Assembly (NCBI RefSeq): GCF_001668725.1
Contig: NZ_LZKL01000033.1
Coordinates: forward strand, 248,001 to 312,000
Direction of reading: 5' to 3'
Source of the DNA: Mycobacterium sp. E787
Lineage (GTDB): Bacteria; Actinomycetota; Actinomycetes; Mycobacteriales; Mycobacteriaceae
Length of the DNA: 64,000 nt
This document shows, piece after piece, positions 18,498 to 27,238 of the stretch. The first letter of the stretch is position 1. Each line of letters starts with the position of its first letter. The translations under genes were made by a program, and so were the position numbers. A model generated the notes under the pieces. It worked only from the letters and a program-made list of their open reading frames with translations. It was not told the origin of the DNA and made no database searches.

Positions 18498-19313
18498 TTG
18501 GCGAATTTCACCGCTGCCGACGTCAAGCGGCTTCGGGAACTGACCGGCGCCGGCATGCTCGACTGCAAGAACGCGCTGGCCGAGACGGACGGCGACTTCG
18601 ACAAGGCCGTTGAGGCGCTGCGGATCAAGGGCGCCAAGGACGTCGGCAAGCGCGCCGAGCGGGCCACGGCCGAGGGTCTGGTCGCGGCCAAGGGCGGCGC
18701 GCTGATCGAGCTGAACAGCGAGACCGACTTCGTCGCCAAGAACGCCGAGTTCCAGGCACTGGCCGACCAGGTCGTCGACGCCGCATTGGCCGCTAAGGCC
18801 ACCGACGTCGAGTCCCTGAAACAGGCCAAGATCGGTGACACGACCGTCGAGCAGGCCATCGCCGACCTGTCGGCCAAGATCGGCGAGAAGCTCGAGCTGC
18901 GCCGCGTGCAGTACTTCGACGGCAACGTCGAAACGTACCTGCACAAGCGTGCGGCCGACCTGCCGCCCGCCGTCGGCGTGCTGGTCGAGTTCACCGGCGA
19001 GAGCCAGGACGCCGCGCACACCGCCGCCCTGCAGATCGCCGCGCTGAAAGCCAAGTACCTGTCCCGGGACGACGTGCCCGAGGAGGTCGTGGCCAGCGAA
19101 CGCCGCATCGCCGAGGAGACCGCCAAGGCCGAGGGCAAGCCGGAACAGGCGCTGCCCAAGATCGTCGAGGGCCGGCTCAACGGCTTCTTCAAGGACGTGG
19201 TGCTGCTCGAGCAGCCCGCGGTGTCCGACAACAAGAAGACGGTCAAGGCCCTGCTCGACGACGCCGGGGTGACGCTGACCCGGTTCGTCCGTTTTGAGGT
19301 GGGCCAGGCCTGA
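18498..19313 (+). CDS. tsf: Elongation factor Ts
   Basis: 271 residues from a TTG start with AGGAAGG upstream. The N-terminal UBA-like domain holds the EF-Tu-contacting [22 protein letters not shown] and the core [14 protein letters not shown]. It exchanges GDP for GTP on EF-Tu. The length is that of the mycobacterial protein. Confidence 0.97.
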   Translation: MANFTAADVKRLRELTGAGMLDCKNALAETDGDFDKAVEALRIKGAKDVGKRAERATAEGLVAAKGGALIELNSETDFVAKNAEFQALADQVVDAALAAKATDVESLKQAKIGDTTVEQAIADLSAKIGEKLELRRVQYFDGNVETYLHKRAADLPPAVGVLVEFTGESQDAAHTAALQIAALKAKYLSRDDVPEEVVASERRIAEETAKAEGKPEQALPKIVEGRLNGFFKDVVLLEQPAVSDNKKTVKALLDDAGVTLTRFVRFEVGQA

Positions 19314-19343
19314 CCGGCGGGCGCCAGCGGCTAGCGTCGTGTC

Positions 19344-20756
19344 ATGCGACGTGTCCACGCCTTCTTTGACGATGCCCTCGGTGATCTCGACGCTGTCGGC
19401 GTGGCCGAGGCCATCCGGGCCGGGTCGGTCGGCAGGGCCGAGGTCATCGAGGCCGCCATCGCACGCACCGAGGCCGTCGACCCGGTCCTGAACGGGACGG
19501 CGCACAAGGCCTACCAGCAGGCCCGCGCCGCCGCGTCGGGCAGCCCGAGCACGGGCTTCTCGCGGTTTTTTGAAGGCGTCCCGACGTTCGTCAAGGACAA
19601 CGTCGACGTCGCCGGCCAGCCGACGATGCACGGCACCGACGCGTGGACGCCCTGGAACGCCACCAGCGACAGCGAGTTCACCCGGCTGTACCTGGCCACC
19701 GGGCTGGCCCCGGTGGGCAAGACACAGTTGTCGGAATTCGGCTTCAGCGCGTCCGCCGAACACCCCCGGCTGGGGCCGGTCCGCAACCCGTGGGACACCG
19801 ACTACAGCGCCGGCGCCTCGTCGTCGGGGTCGGGCGCGTTCGTCGCCGCCGGCGTGGTGCCGATCGCGCACGCCAACGACGGCGGCGGCTCGATCCGCAT
19901 TCCGGCCGCCTGCAACGGGCTGGTCGGGCTCAAGCCGTCGCGCGGACGGCTGCCCCTGGACCCCCATCTGCGCCGGATGCCCGTGGGCATCGTCGCCAAC
20001 GGCGTGGTGACCCGCTCGGTGCGCGACACCGCGGCGTTCTATCGCGAGGCCGAGCGGATCTGGCGCAACCCCAAGCTGGCGCCGATCGGCGACGTCACCG
20101 GTCCCGGGCGGCGGCGGCTGCGGATCGCGGTGCTGACCCGGTCGGTGCAGCGGGAATCCAGTCCGCAGGTGCGCGAGCTGACCCTGAAGTCCGCCGCTCT
20201 GCTCGAGGAACTCGGCCACCGCGTCGAGTACCTCGACACGCCGCCGGTGTCGGCCAGTTTCGTCGAGGATTTCGTTCTGTACTGGGGATTTTTGGCGCTG
20301 GCGCAGGTGCGCACCGGGCCCCGCTTGTTCGGCAAAACGTTCGACCGCGCCAAACTGGACAGCCTGACGCTGGGGCTGGAGCGAAACACCGGCCGCAACA
20401 TTCACCGGTTGCCGCTGGCGATCGTGCGGCTGCGCCGGGTACGCAGGCGCACCGCCGAGCTCTACCGCACCTACGACACGGTGCTGACGCCGACCCTCGC
20501 CGACGAGACACCCCGCATCGGCCATCTGGCGCCGACCGACTATCACCAGGTCATCGAGCGGCTCATCGACTGGGTCTCGTTCACCCCGCTGCACAACGTC
20601 ACCGGCGAGCCCGCGGTCTCGTTGCCGCTGGCCCAATCCGCCGACGGCATGCCGGTGGGCATGATGCTCTCGGCCGACCTGGGGCACGAATCGCTGCTGC
20701 TGGAACTCGCCTACGAGCTCGAAGAGGCGCGGCCGTGGGCCCGCATCCAGGCGTGA
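19344..20756 (+). CDS. amiC: Amidase signature family amidase (AmiC type)
   Basis: 470 residues. The amidase-signature region shows FVKDNVDVAG (catalytic Lys) and the Gly/Ser-rich YSAGASSSGSGAFVAAG followed by NDGGGSIRIPAACNGLVGLKPSRGR, completing the Ser-cisSer-Lys triad. It corresponds to Rv2888c next to tsf. It hydrolyses an aliphatic or aryl amide; the physiological substrate is not known. It begins 30 bases after tsf. Confidence 0.93.
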   Translation: MRRVHAFFDDALGDLDAVGVAEAIRAGSVGRAEVIEAAIARTEAVDPVLNGTAHKAYQQARAAASGSPSTGFSRFFEGVPTFVKDNVDVAGQPTMHGTDAWTPWNATSDSEFTRLYLATGLAPVGKTQLSEFGFSASAEHPRLGPVRNPWDTDYSAGASSSGSGAFVAAGVVPIAHANDGGGSIRIPAACNGLVGLKPSRGRLPLDPHLRRMPVGIVANGVVTRSVRDTAAFYREAERIWRNPKLAPIGDVTGPGRRRLRIAVLTRSVQRESSPQVRELTLKSAALLEELGHRVEYLDTPPVSASFVEDFVLYWGFLALAQVRTGPRLFGKTFDRAKLDSLTLGLERNTGRNIHRLPLAIVRLRRVRRRTAELYRTYDTVLTPTLADETPRIGHLAPTDYHQVIERLIDWVSFTPLHNVTGEPAVSLPLAQSADGMPVGMMLSADLGHESLLLELAYELEEARPWARIQA

Positions 20757-20788
20757 AAAGGCCCCGGCCCCCTACCGTCCAGGCCTGA

Positions 20789-20850
20789 TGGCGGCGACCC
20801 GTCCCCCGGCTCCGCGGGGATACCCCCAAGCGCCCGGCTACGCCGCGCTC
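20789..20850. repeat. Degenerate relative of the 45-bp repeat
   Basis: ATGGCGGCGACCCGTCCCCC-GGCTCC opens like the 45-bp unit and the stretch ends CGCCCGGCTACGCCGCGCT like its right half, with an unrelated insert (GGGGATACCCCCAAG) between. It lies between amiC and the end of the MarR gene and touches the MarR stop codon. Confidence 0.5.
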
Positions 20851-21269
20851 TAGTCGGATCCGAGTTTTTCGAGCATCCGCTTGAACTCGCGCTGCTGCGC
20901 GTCGGTCAGCTTGGCCAGGATCCGGTCATCGGCGAGGCGGACCGCGGCCTCCGCGCGCTTCAGCAGGGCGCGGCCCTGGCCGGTCAGCGTGGCCGGCAGC
21001 GCCCGCCCGGAGGACACCGACGCCGGCCGTTCCACCGCCCCCACGTCTTCCAGCCCGCGCAGCACCGTGTTCATCGCCTGCGGCGTGACGTTGGTGTGCC
21101 GGGACAATTCGGCGCTGGACATGCCCGGGTGCAGCGAAAGGATGCGCAGGCAAACGAATTCGGGCAGCGTGAGGCCCAGCGGCCCCAGCACCGCGGAAAC
21201 CTCCGGGCGCAGAACGGCTCCCACCCGGTACAGCAGGAAACCGAGCGGAGCGTCTTCGGCCTGACCCAT
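20850..21269 (-). CDS. MarR-family transcriptional regulator
   Basis: 139 residues starting at ATG 21269 (MGQAEDAPLGFLLYRVG); the longer frame upstream is Arg/Pro-rich and not family-like. The winged helix-turn-helix shows MSSAELSRHTNVTPQAMNTVLRGLEDVGAVER and a wing SSGRALPATLT, then a long dimerisation helix. MarR proteins usually repress adjacent genes in response to phenolic or oxidative ligands. It is divergent from the DUF1360 gene, a plausible target along with itself; no clear palindromic operator is seen. Confidence 0.9.
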   Translation of the reverse strand: MGQAEDAPLGFLLYRVGAVLRPEVSAVLGPLGLTLPEFVCLRILSLHPGMSSAELSRHTNVTPQAMNTVLRGLEDVGAVERPASVSSGRALPATLTGQGRALLKRAEAAVRLADDRILAKLTDAQQREFKRMLEKLGSD

Positions 21270-21394
21270 GTCAGTGATCTTGACATATCCGGGACGCGCA
21301 GATGCGCACCCGCGCCGGTGCGGTTCGGCGGATCGTGGTTCCCGGGCGCCCAACCGGGTAACCCACAGGGGATCCACAACGTGAAGGAGCGCCC

Positions 21395-21931
21395 ATGGGC
21401 GAAGCAACCGGCATCACCGAAGGGGTGGCCGAGCGCGCGCGGCGGGAAGCCGACGCGTACCGCGGGGACAGCCCCCGACCGCTGGAGGGCTACACGGTGG
21501 TCCTCGCGATCTACGGTGCCCTCGTCGCCCTGACCGGCGCCATCGCCGCGGCCACCGGGCGACGGTTACCCGAGCGCTGGGGCGTCCAGGACCTGCTGAC
21601 CGTGACCGTCGGCACCCACAAGTTGTCGCGCACGGTGTCCAAGGACGCCGTGACCAGCCCGCTGCGGGCCCCGTTCGCCCGGTACGCGGGTTCGGGAGGC
21701 CCGGCCGAGGTGATGGAGGAGACGCGGCACGGCAGCGCCCTGCGCCACAGCCTGGGCGAGCTGTTGACCTGCCCCTTCTGCCTCGACATGTGGGTGGCCA
21801 CCGCGTTCGTGATCGGGTTGATCTTCGCGCCCAGGCCGACCCGCCTGATCGCGGGCACCTTCACCGCACTGGCCGGCGCCGACTTCCTGCAGCTGGCCTA
21901 CGCGAAGGCACAGCAGATCACCGAGGGCTGA
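21395..21931 (+). CDS. DUF1360 family membrane protein
   Basis: 178 residues with a GAAGGAGCGCCC ribosome-binding site. Three hydrophobic segments are visible (about 32-50, 126-145, 150-165), and the family motif LLTCPFCLDMWVA carries a CxxC facing the third segment. DUF1360 proteins are often near stress and spore-coat type genes, but function is unknown. It is followed after 17 bases by the ChaB-like gene. Confidence 0.85.
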   Translation: MGEATGITEGVAERARREADAYRGDSPRPLEGYTVVLAIYGALVALTGAIAAATGRRLPERWGVQDLLTVTVGTHKLSRTVSKDAVTSPLRAPFARYAGSGGPAEVMEETRHGSALRHSLGELLTCPFCLDMWVATAFVIGLIFAPRPTRLIAGTFTALAGADFLQLAYAKAQQITEG

Positions 21932-21948
21932 CAACGCGAGGAGGTTCG

Positions 21949-22362
21949 ATGCCCAAGACCACCAAAGGCGGCGCGGCGAAGAAAAGTGAGCTGCCGAGCA
22001 CCCTGCAGCGTTCCAACGCCAAGGCGCAGCGCACCTTCGCCAAGACCCACGACTCGGCCGCCGAGGAGTACGGCAGCGAGGAGCGCGCCCACCGGGTGGC
22101 CTACTCGGCGCTCAAGCACAGCTTCGAAAAGGTCGGCGACCACTGGGAACCCAAGGACCAGAAGGGTCCGTCGGACGAGCTGGCCGAGGGCGGCGGTCTG
22201 GACAACGCCGGCCGCTCGGCCGAGGGCGTCGACGCCAACGCCAGCAAGAAGCACCTGCTCGACGTGGCCCGACGTCTTGAGGTGCGCGGCCGCTCGACGA
22301 TGAGCAAGTCGGAGCTGGTCGAGGCGATCAAGAAGGAGAACCGGCGGGTGCGAGGGCGCTGA
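21949..22362 (+). CDS. ChaB-like protein with Rho N-terminal-like (SAP) domain
   Basis: 137 residues from ATG 21949 with GAGGAGG upstream. A ChaB-type region (about 14-65, LPSTLQRSNAKAQRTFAKTHDSA... RVAYSALKHSFEKVGDHW) is followed by a short helical extension (about 95-137, KKHLLDVARRLEVRGRSTMSKSELVEAIKKENRR), the helix-extension-helix seen in Rho-N/SAP modules that bind nucleic acid. It is very basic at both ends. Likely a small stress-related DNA/RNA-associated protein. Confidence 0.85.
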   Translation: MPKTTKGGAAKKSELPSTLQRSNAKAQRTFAKTHDSAAEEYGSEERAHRVAYSALKHSFEKVGDHWEPKDQKGPSDELAEGGGLDNAGRSAEGVDANASKKHLLDVARRLEVRGRSTMSKSELVEAIKKENRRVRGR

Positions 22363-22406
22363 GCGGGCCGGGTTTAGGCCGACTTCCGCTGGGCATCCCG
22401 GCAGCC

Positions 22407-22673
22407 ATGGTCGCGACCACCACCCGCAGTCAACTCCGAAAGTGCCTCACAGACGTCGACTTTCCGGCTAACAAGCAGGACCTGATCGATTCCGCCGTTC
22501 GCAACGGCTGCGACGACGACACCGTCCGCGCGCTGCGTGGGATACCACCCGAGACCTACACCAACGTCGGTCAGGTCGCCGCGTCCGTGACGATCGCCGA
22601 CGACAACGACGACGCAGGCAACGCCGCCCAGAGCCCGATCGTCGAGGAGTTGGGCGAAAACCGGGGATCCTGA
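22407..22673 (+). CDS. DUF2795 family protein
   Basis: 88 residues. LRKCLTDVDFPANKQDLIDSAVRNGCDDDTVRALRGIP-ETY fits the DUF2795 pattern (a Pro-Ala-Lys-x-DLI core followed by a small helical repeat), with an acidic unstructured tail. Function unknown. It lies 44 bases after the ChaB-like gene and may share its transcript. Confidence 0.8.
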   Translation: MVATTTRSQLRKCLTDVDFPANKQDLIDSAVRNGCDDDTVRALRGIPPETYTNVGQVAASVTIADDNDDAGNAAQSPIVEELGENRGS

Positions 22674-22794
22674 GCGCCTACCGAGTGCCCTGCCCCATGT
22701 GACCTGAGGCCCTATCTGCCGATCGAGCCCGTCGCTCAGACTTGCGCAACGGTGCGCAAGCATTCGCGTTCGGCCGTGCCGGATAGGAAGTGTC

Positions 22795-23220
22795 ATGAAG
22801 GACGGCGTTGCGCCGGCCTGGGGTGCCGGATTCACTGCCAGCCTGGTGGCGGCGGCCGTGGCGTTCGGCGGCTTCACATTCAGTAGGCAACACCGCGGCG
22901 ACGACCTCGACGATGACCGCCCGGCCTCCGCTGAGGCCGGACTCCTTTGCGCCGGTGCGCCTTTGACATCCACGGACGGCCCGCTCGCCGGGCCTGACAG
23001 CCTGCCGACGGCCGGGTGTCAGGGCGGATGGACACCGTGGGGCGGTGGCACCTACTGCGACAGCAACCCGTACCCCGACGGCAGCTACGACCACTGCGTC
23101 AGCGTCTCGGTACTCGGCTTCGGGGGGACCCAGTGCAGCCGGGTGTGCCCGCCGGACCCGGCCAACCCGGCGGTCCCGCTTGGCTGGACCCCGGGCGCCG
23201 CGTGCCCGTTCCGTCCATGA
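22795..23220 (+). CDS. Secreted or membrane-anchored Cys-rich hypothetical protein
   Basis: 141 residues from ATG 22795 preceded by GGATAGGAAG. One hydrophobic segment (about 10-28, WGAGFTASLVAAAVAFGGF) looks like a signal peptide or anchor. The exported part has seven cysteines, including GGTYCDSNPYPDGSYDHC and GGTQCSRVCPP, resembling small Cys-rich exported mycobacterial proteins of unknown function. The cysteines probably form disulfides. Confidence 0.75.
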   Translation: MKDGVAPAWGAGFTASLVAAAVAFGGFTFSRQHRGDDLDDDRPASAEAGLLCAGAPLTSTDGPLAGPDSLPTAGCQGGWTPWGGGTYCDSNPYPDGSYDHCVSVSVLGFGGTQCSRVCPPDPANPAVPLGWTPGAACPFRP

Positions 23221-23230
23221 ATTGCGACGC

Positions 23231-23722
23231 CTAGAGAATCGGCCGGCCGCCCGTCACGGCGACCCGCGCCCCGGAGATGTAGCTCGCGTCGTCGGAGGCC
23301 AGCAGCACATAGATCGGCGCCAACTCGGCCGGTTGGCCCGCGCGCCCCAGCGGCACGTTGTCGCCGAACGACTCGACGCTCTGCGGTGGCATGGTCGACG
23401 GGATGAGCGGTGTCCATATCGGGCCCGGTGCCACGCTGTTGACCCGAATTCCCTTGTCGCCCAGCAACTGGGCGAGGCTGGCCGAGAAGTTGGCGATGGC
23501 CGCGTCATCGTCCTCGTTGAGGTAGGAGATGAGGACGTCGGCGCCTTCGCGGGCGAACGCGATGGCGACGGCGCGGCCTATGCCGCTATCGCCGCCGGTG
23601 ATGATCGCCCTTTTTCCCGTCAGCTTTCCCGAGCCCCGGTAACTTTTTTCGCCGCAGTCGGGCACGGGATCCATTCGCGCCTGCACGCCCGGAACTTCTT
23701 GTTGCTGCGCCGCAAAACTCAT
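23231..23722 (-). CDS. Short-chain dehydrogenase with internal deletion, probably non-functional
   Basis: 163 residues from ATG 23722 (AAAGGA about 10 bases upstream); a GTG at 23773 is in frame. Residues 1-74 hold a normal SDR start with KRAIITGGDSGIGRAVAIAFAREGADVLISY. The sequence then jumps from NEDDDA directly into AIANFSASLAQLLGDKGIRVNSVAPGPIWTPLIPS, the C-terminal part. The intervening ~110 residues of this family, including NNA and the catalytic Ser and YxxxK, are missing, without a frameshift. The junction is near 23500. Confidence 0.85.
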   Translation of the reverse strand: MSFAAQQQEVPGVQARMDPVPDCGEKSYRGSGKLTGKRAIITGGDSGIGRAVAIAFAREGADVLISYLNEDDDAAIANFSASLAQLLGDKGIRVNSVAPGPIWTPLIPSTMPPQSVESFGDNVPLGRAGQPAELAPIYVLLASDDASYISGARVAVTGGRPIL

Positions 23723-24067
23723 TTGTGACTCGTCCTTTCGCGCTTTCGCTTTTCGCGCCGCTTCAGGATTCACGGGGCACCCGCGCGCTGTAAGCGGCTC
23801 TTCACCGCGGCTCTCTCGGTGCGGCTACCCCTCGGTGGCGGAACTGATCGCCGGTTCCAGCGGTGATGGCAATGATGCAAATGTGAATTCTGTGACGCGA
23901 AAGGGGCTGCGGGATAAAGCAACAACGGCGCGGTAAATGCAGCTGAGGACCGACTTATGCGGAATTCGGCCGATACCTGGGGTTTACCTTCGCGGCCGAG
24001 CGGTTATGCCTTCGGAGTGCGGTTATCGCCCTAAGTGGGAGCGATTGTTCGACACGAAAGGAATACC
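23723..24067. other. Spacer upstream of the MPT63-family gene
   Basis: About 345 bases between the leftward SDR and the rightward mpt63-like gene, less GC-rich than its surroundings (for example CGATGATGGCAATGATGCAAATGTGAATTCTG near 23865 and GGATAAAGCAACAACGG near 23915). It must hold promoters for both genes, but I cannot pick a convincing -10/-35 pair. The ribosome-binding site of the mpt63-like gene is AAAGGA at 24057-24062. Confidence 0.4.
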
Positions 24068-24628
24068 ATGAAGGTCACAAAAACCGCTGTCAAGAGTGCC
24101 ATTGCCGCCGGGGGCATCGCGGCCGCTGGCGTTTTCGCAGCAGCAACCGCTTCCGCTGCGCCGCCCAACATCCAGGGCTTCGGCACCAGCGAACAGCTCG
24201 TCGACGGGCCCATGATCACCAACTACACGGTGAGCAACCTGCAGCCGAGCAACGTCTCGATTCCGGGCTACACCCCCAAGGGGACGCTCTACCAGGCGGA
24301 CATCACCGCCCGGTCGGACGCCGGACTCGTCACCCCGATGGTCAAGGACTTCAGCGCCCGCGGGCCCAACGGTCAGACGTACAAGCTGATCGACAAGGCC
24401 GGCGCTCCGGGCAGCCTGAACCCGGCGCCGATCCCGCAGGGCCAAGAGTCGACCGGGACGCTGTACTTCGACGTGACCGGGGCGCCGCCTAACGGCGTCG
24501 TCTACAACGACGGGCTGCAAGACGTCCTGATCTGGACGTCGAACGTCCCGGGCGCCTCGACGCCCGGCGCACCGCCGAACGCGAGCCCGGCACCGGGCCA
24601 ACCGCCGGCGCCGGCGCCGCACACCTGA
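24068..24628 (+). CDS. MPT63-family secreted immunogenic protein (DUF1942)
   Basis: 186 residues from ATG 24068. A signal peptide (MKVTKTAVKSAIAAGGIAAA... cleaved after ASA, about residue 30) precedes an immunoglobulin-like beta-sandwich: LVDGPMITNYTVSNLQPS, LYQADITARSDAGLVTPMVKDFSAR and GTLYFDVTGAPPNGVVYNDG match MPT63. A Pro/Ala-rich tail of ~28 residues follows, longer than in MPT63 itself. The role is unknown; MPT63 is an abundant culture-filtrate antigen. Confidence 0.9.
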   Translation: MKVTKTAVKSAIAAGGIAAAGVFAAATASAAPPNIQGFGTSEQLVDGPMITNYTVSNLQPSNVSIPGYTPKGTLYQADITARSDAGLVTPMVKDFSARGPNGQTYKLIDKAGAPGSLNPAPIPQGQESTGTLYFDVTGAPPNGVVYNDGLQDVLIWTSNVPGASTPGAPPNASPAPGQPPAPAPHT

Positions 24629-24640
24629 TCGGTCGCAACC

Positions 24641-24678
24641 ATCTCCCCGCGCCTCCCCAATTGGCGCGGGGAGATTTT
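24641..24678 (+). terminator. Intrinsic terminator after the MPT63-family gene
   Basis: A perfect 13-bp stem (ATCTCCCCGCGCC, 24641-24653, with its complement 24663-24675) and a 9-base loop are followed by TTTT (24675-24678). This is one of the few classical stem-plus-U-tract terminators in the window, 13 bases after the stop codon. The following ATTTTGCGTCTGC resembles an arm of the 60-bp palindromes. Confidence 0.85.
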
Positions 24679-24724
24679 GCGTCTGCGGGGAATCCCGCGC
24701 GACCGAATCGGGTACCCGACCCCT

Positions 24725-25660
24725 ATGAGTAATCCCGATCACAGGCCAGCCGAAATACGTGCACAAGCCAAGCTCTACGCCAAGCGGGCGCGGGTGACGA
24801 TGGACGAGCGGCGCAGCAAGCAGGATGGCGGGCTCGCAGGCTGGCTCGCCGAGCGCGCCGGCAGGTGGGACCTCAGCGGCCAGGACGAGGCCACCCTGCA
24901 GCGCCAGAAATTCTTCTGGAATGTGCTGGTGGACTACTGGTTTCGCATGGAGATCGACGGCTGGGAGAACATCCCCGCACCCCCGGCGCTGCTGGTGGGC
25001 ATCCATTCCGGCGCCCCGTTCGTCTGGGACGCCTGGACTGTCGGGCTGCAATGGTGGCGGCGCTTCGGCCAGGACCGCCCGCTGCACGGCACGGCGCACG
25101 ACGCGCTGATGGCGATCCCGATCTTCGGGCGTTACTTCCGTTCCATGGGCGTGCTGCCGGCCGCCCCGGACGCGATCGCCACGGCGCTGGCCGAGGGGCG
25201 CGACGTGGCGCTGTGGCCCGGCGGGGAAGTGGACTCGCTGCGGCCGTGGACCGAGCGCGACCGCGCCAACCTTGCGGGGCGAAAGGGCTTCGTGAAGATG
25301 GCGATTCGCGCCGGCGTGCCGATCGTGCCGATCGCCACCGTCGGCGGCGCCGACGCGATGCCGGTGCTGATCCGCGGCGACCGCCTGTCGAAGGCGCTGA
25401 GGCTCGACCGGGTGTTGCGGCTCAAGGTTTTCCCGCTGGCGGTCTCCCTGCCGTGGGGGATCGCGCCGGCGGCGCTGCCGCAGCTGCCGCTGCCGGCCAA
25501 GATCAGGACCCGGTTCATGCCGGCCGTCGAGGTCGACCACGATCCGGCGCGCGCAGAGGACGACGCCTACGTCGAGCGCAAGTACCACGAGGTCGAGGAC
25601 TCGATCCAGGAAGGCATGGACGCCCTGGCGCGAAAGCGGGCGCTGCCGCTGTTCGCGTGA
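24725..25660 (+). CDS. Lysophospholipid acyltransferase family protein
   Basis: 311 residues from ATG 24725 (a longer frame starts in the terminator and is rejected). The acyltransferase box GIHSGAPFVWDAW carries the His of HxxxxD-type sites, and ALWPGGEVDSLRPW corresponds to the EGTR-like glycerol-phosphate-binding block. It probably acylates a lysophospholipid or related lipid at the inner membrane face; the acceptor is not clear. It converges on the response regulator (18 bases). Confidence 0.85.
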   Translation: MSNPDHRPAEIRAQAKLYAKRARVTMDERRSKQDGGLAGWLAERAGRWDLSGQDEATLQRQKFFWNVLVDYWFRMEIDGWENIPAPPALLVGIHSGAPFVWDAWTVGLQWWRRFGQDRPLHGTAHDALMAIPIFGRYFRSMGVLPAAPDAIATALAEGRDVALWPGGEVDSLRPWTERDRANLAGRKGFVKMAIRAGVPIVPIATVGGADAMPVLIRGDRLSKALRLDRVLRLKVFPLAVSLPWGIAPAALPQLPLPAKIRTRFMPAVEVDHDPARAEDDAYVERKYHEVEDSIQEGMDALARKRALPLFA

Positions 25661-25678
25661 ACCGGGACCGGCGAAAAG

Positions 25679-26437
25679 CTATGCGCGGCCGGCCGTTTCG
25701 TGGTCGGTGGCGGGGCGTGTCGTCGACGTCCAGAGCGGAGCCAGCGTCGACCCGCTGCCGAGGATCCATTCGGGTTGGGGGGGCGTGGCCGCCATGTAGC
25801 CGACCCCGCGGACGGTGTCGATCATCGACTCGTGTTCGGGCCCCAGCTTGGCCCGCAGCCGCCGCACGTGCACGTCGACCGTGCGGACGCGCCCGCTGCA
25901 GTCGTAGCCCCACACCTCGTGCATCAGCCGGGTGCGGGTGAACGCCCGGCCGGCATGTTGCACAAGGAAATTCAGCAACTTGAACTCGGTGAGCGTCAGG
26001 CCCAGGTCCGCGCCGCCGAGTGAGCCCGTGAAGCTCGCGGGGTGCAGCAACAGGTCGCCGAATTTCAGGATGCCGTCGAGCGCGCTGCGCCGGCGCGAGA
26101 TCGCCAGCCGCAGCCGCGCCTGCAGCTCGTCGGCCCCGGCGGCGGGCAGCAGCACGTCGTCGAAGTGCAAGTCGACGTCCACCGCGACGAAGTCCGCCGG
26201 CGCCACGACGGCCACCACCGCGACGGACGGTGCCGCGGAGGCCAGCCGGCGACAGGCGCTGCGGGCGGAGTCGACGTCGGTGCGCGCATCGATGATCGCG
26301 ACGTCGGCGTCAGCGCGATGCTCGTCGACGCCGTCGGTGAGGGGCAGGTGCAGCACCGAGTGGGTGAACGACCGCAGGGTGGGCAGGGCCGATTCGAAGT
26401 CGTCTTCGTCCGTAAGAAGTAAAACGTCCAACGACAT
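25679..26437 (-). CDS. Orphan OmpR/GlnR-like response regulator (Rv2884 type)
   Basis: 252 residues starting at ATG 26437 (MSLDVLLLTDEDDF), the same length as Rv2884. The receiver (about 1-115) keeps an acidic patch and Asp in VAIIDART, but the conserved switch-region Lys is not evident, suggesting phosphorylation-independent action as for GlnR. The C-terminal winged helix (about 135-230) holds LGLTLTEFKLLNFLVQHAGRAFTRTRLMHEVWG and RTVDVHVRRLRAKLG. No sensor kinase is adjacent; targets are unknown. Confidence 0.9.
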   Translation of the reverse strand: MSLDVLLLTDEDDFESALPTLRSFTHSVLHLPLTDGVDEHRADADVAIIDARTDVDSARSACRRLASAAPSVAVVAVVAPADFVAVDVDLHFDDVLLPAAGADELQARLRLAISRRRSALDGILKFGDLLLHPASFTGSLGGADLGLTLTEFKLLNFLVQHAGRAFTRTRLMHEVWGYDCSGRVRTVDVHVRRLRAKLGPEHESMIDTVRGVGYMAATPPQPEWILGSGSTLAPLWTSTTRPATDHETAGRA

Positions 26438-26637
26438 CTCCAAACTCGTGAGTTTGTATCGCCCCCCACCCGTAGGCACCTCACGGCGAGATGTCTGCCA
26501 GCGCAGCGCTGAGTACCCGAATCAGAGCCAAACTATGCAAAGTTTATTGTCCGCGTTCGCGGGGTCAATGCTCTGGTCGGGGAAAGCCGATGGGCCCGGC
26601 CCGTTGACACGGACCGGACCCATCCTTGCGACAAGCG

Positions 26638-26880
26638 CTACTGGTTGGCCTTCTGGCGCTCCTCAGCTGCCTTGGCGCCGCCGCGAGCGGCCTCCGCCTC
26701 GGCTTCCTTCTTGGCCGCGTCGCGCTGAGCTTCGGCCTTGTCCTGCTGGGCCTGGCCTTCGCGCGTGAGGTCGTCACGCCCGGTCACCGCGCCGACGGCT
26801 TCCTTCGCCTTGCCCTTGACGTCCTCGACGACGCCCTTGACCGCTTCCGCAGGTCCCGACTTGTTCTCGTTGTCCGCCAT
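26638..26880 (-). CDS. CsbD-like small hydrophilic protein
   Basis: 80 residues from ATG 26880 with GAGGAGG upstream. AEAVKGVVEDVKGKAKEAVGAVTGRDDL is the CsbD/YjbJ motif; the rest is a charged helical Ala/Glu/Lys/Gln tail (QAQQDKAEAQRDAAKKEAEAEA). CsbD-like proteins are general-stress proteins. Mycobacterial relatives with this tail have been called microaggregate-binding proteins, a name I recall but cannot verify here. Confidence 0.85.
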   Translation of the reverse strand: MADNENKSGPAEAVKGVVEDVKGKAKEAVGAVTGRDDLTREGQAQQDKAEAQRDAAKKEAEAEAARGGAKAAEERQKANQ

Positions 26881-27238
26881 GAATTGTTCCTCCTCATTGG
26901 CGTCCGTACTTGAGCAACTGCTCAGCGCCGATCGCCGAAACGACCGACCCGTCACACGGCGGGGCGTGGTCCTTATTCTCAAGACCGCTGGCTTCGCCCC
27001 CCGCGATGGTGCCTATTCCCCATGCCGCCGCCCGCTCAAACATCCGGCGCCGGAAGCAAAGCCGCGCCGGCGTGGACGGCCGGATCGACGTGGGCCCAAG
27101 CACCCGACAATCCCGTGAATTCGCCAAGTGTGCAGATAATGCACCCCGCCGACGCCGCATTGTGTTGCGATGAGGCAGGATGTGAAATGCCGTTCCGGAT
27201 GAGTTCGCCCGGGATGGCACTCTCATGCGAGGAGTCTG
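26881..27238. other. Spacer upstream of pyrH
   Basis: 358 bases between the leftward CsbD-like gene and pyrH. GATAAT at 27135-27140 is a fair -10 candidate for the pyrH operon but has no good -35. In M. tuberculosis several small genes lie between Rv2884 and pyrH; none is recognisable here. CTCATGCGAGGAG at 27222-27234 provides the pyrH ribosome-binding site. Confidence 0.4.

Noticed and set aside
18480..20687. 735-codon leftward frame antisense to tsf and amiC
   Set aside because: It mirrors two well-identified genes on the opposite strand; His/Arg/Gly-rich composition is an artefact of GC-rich third positions.
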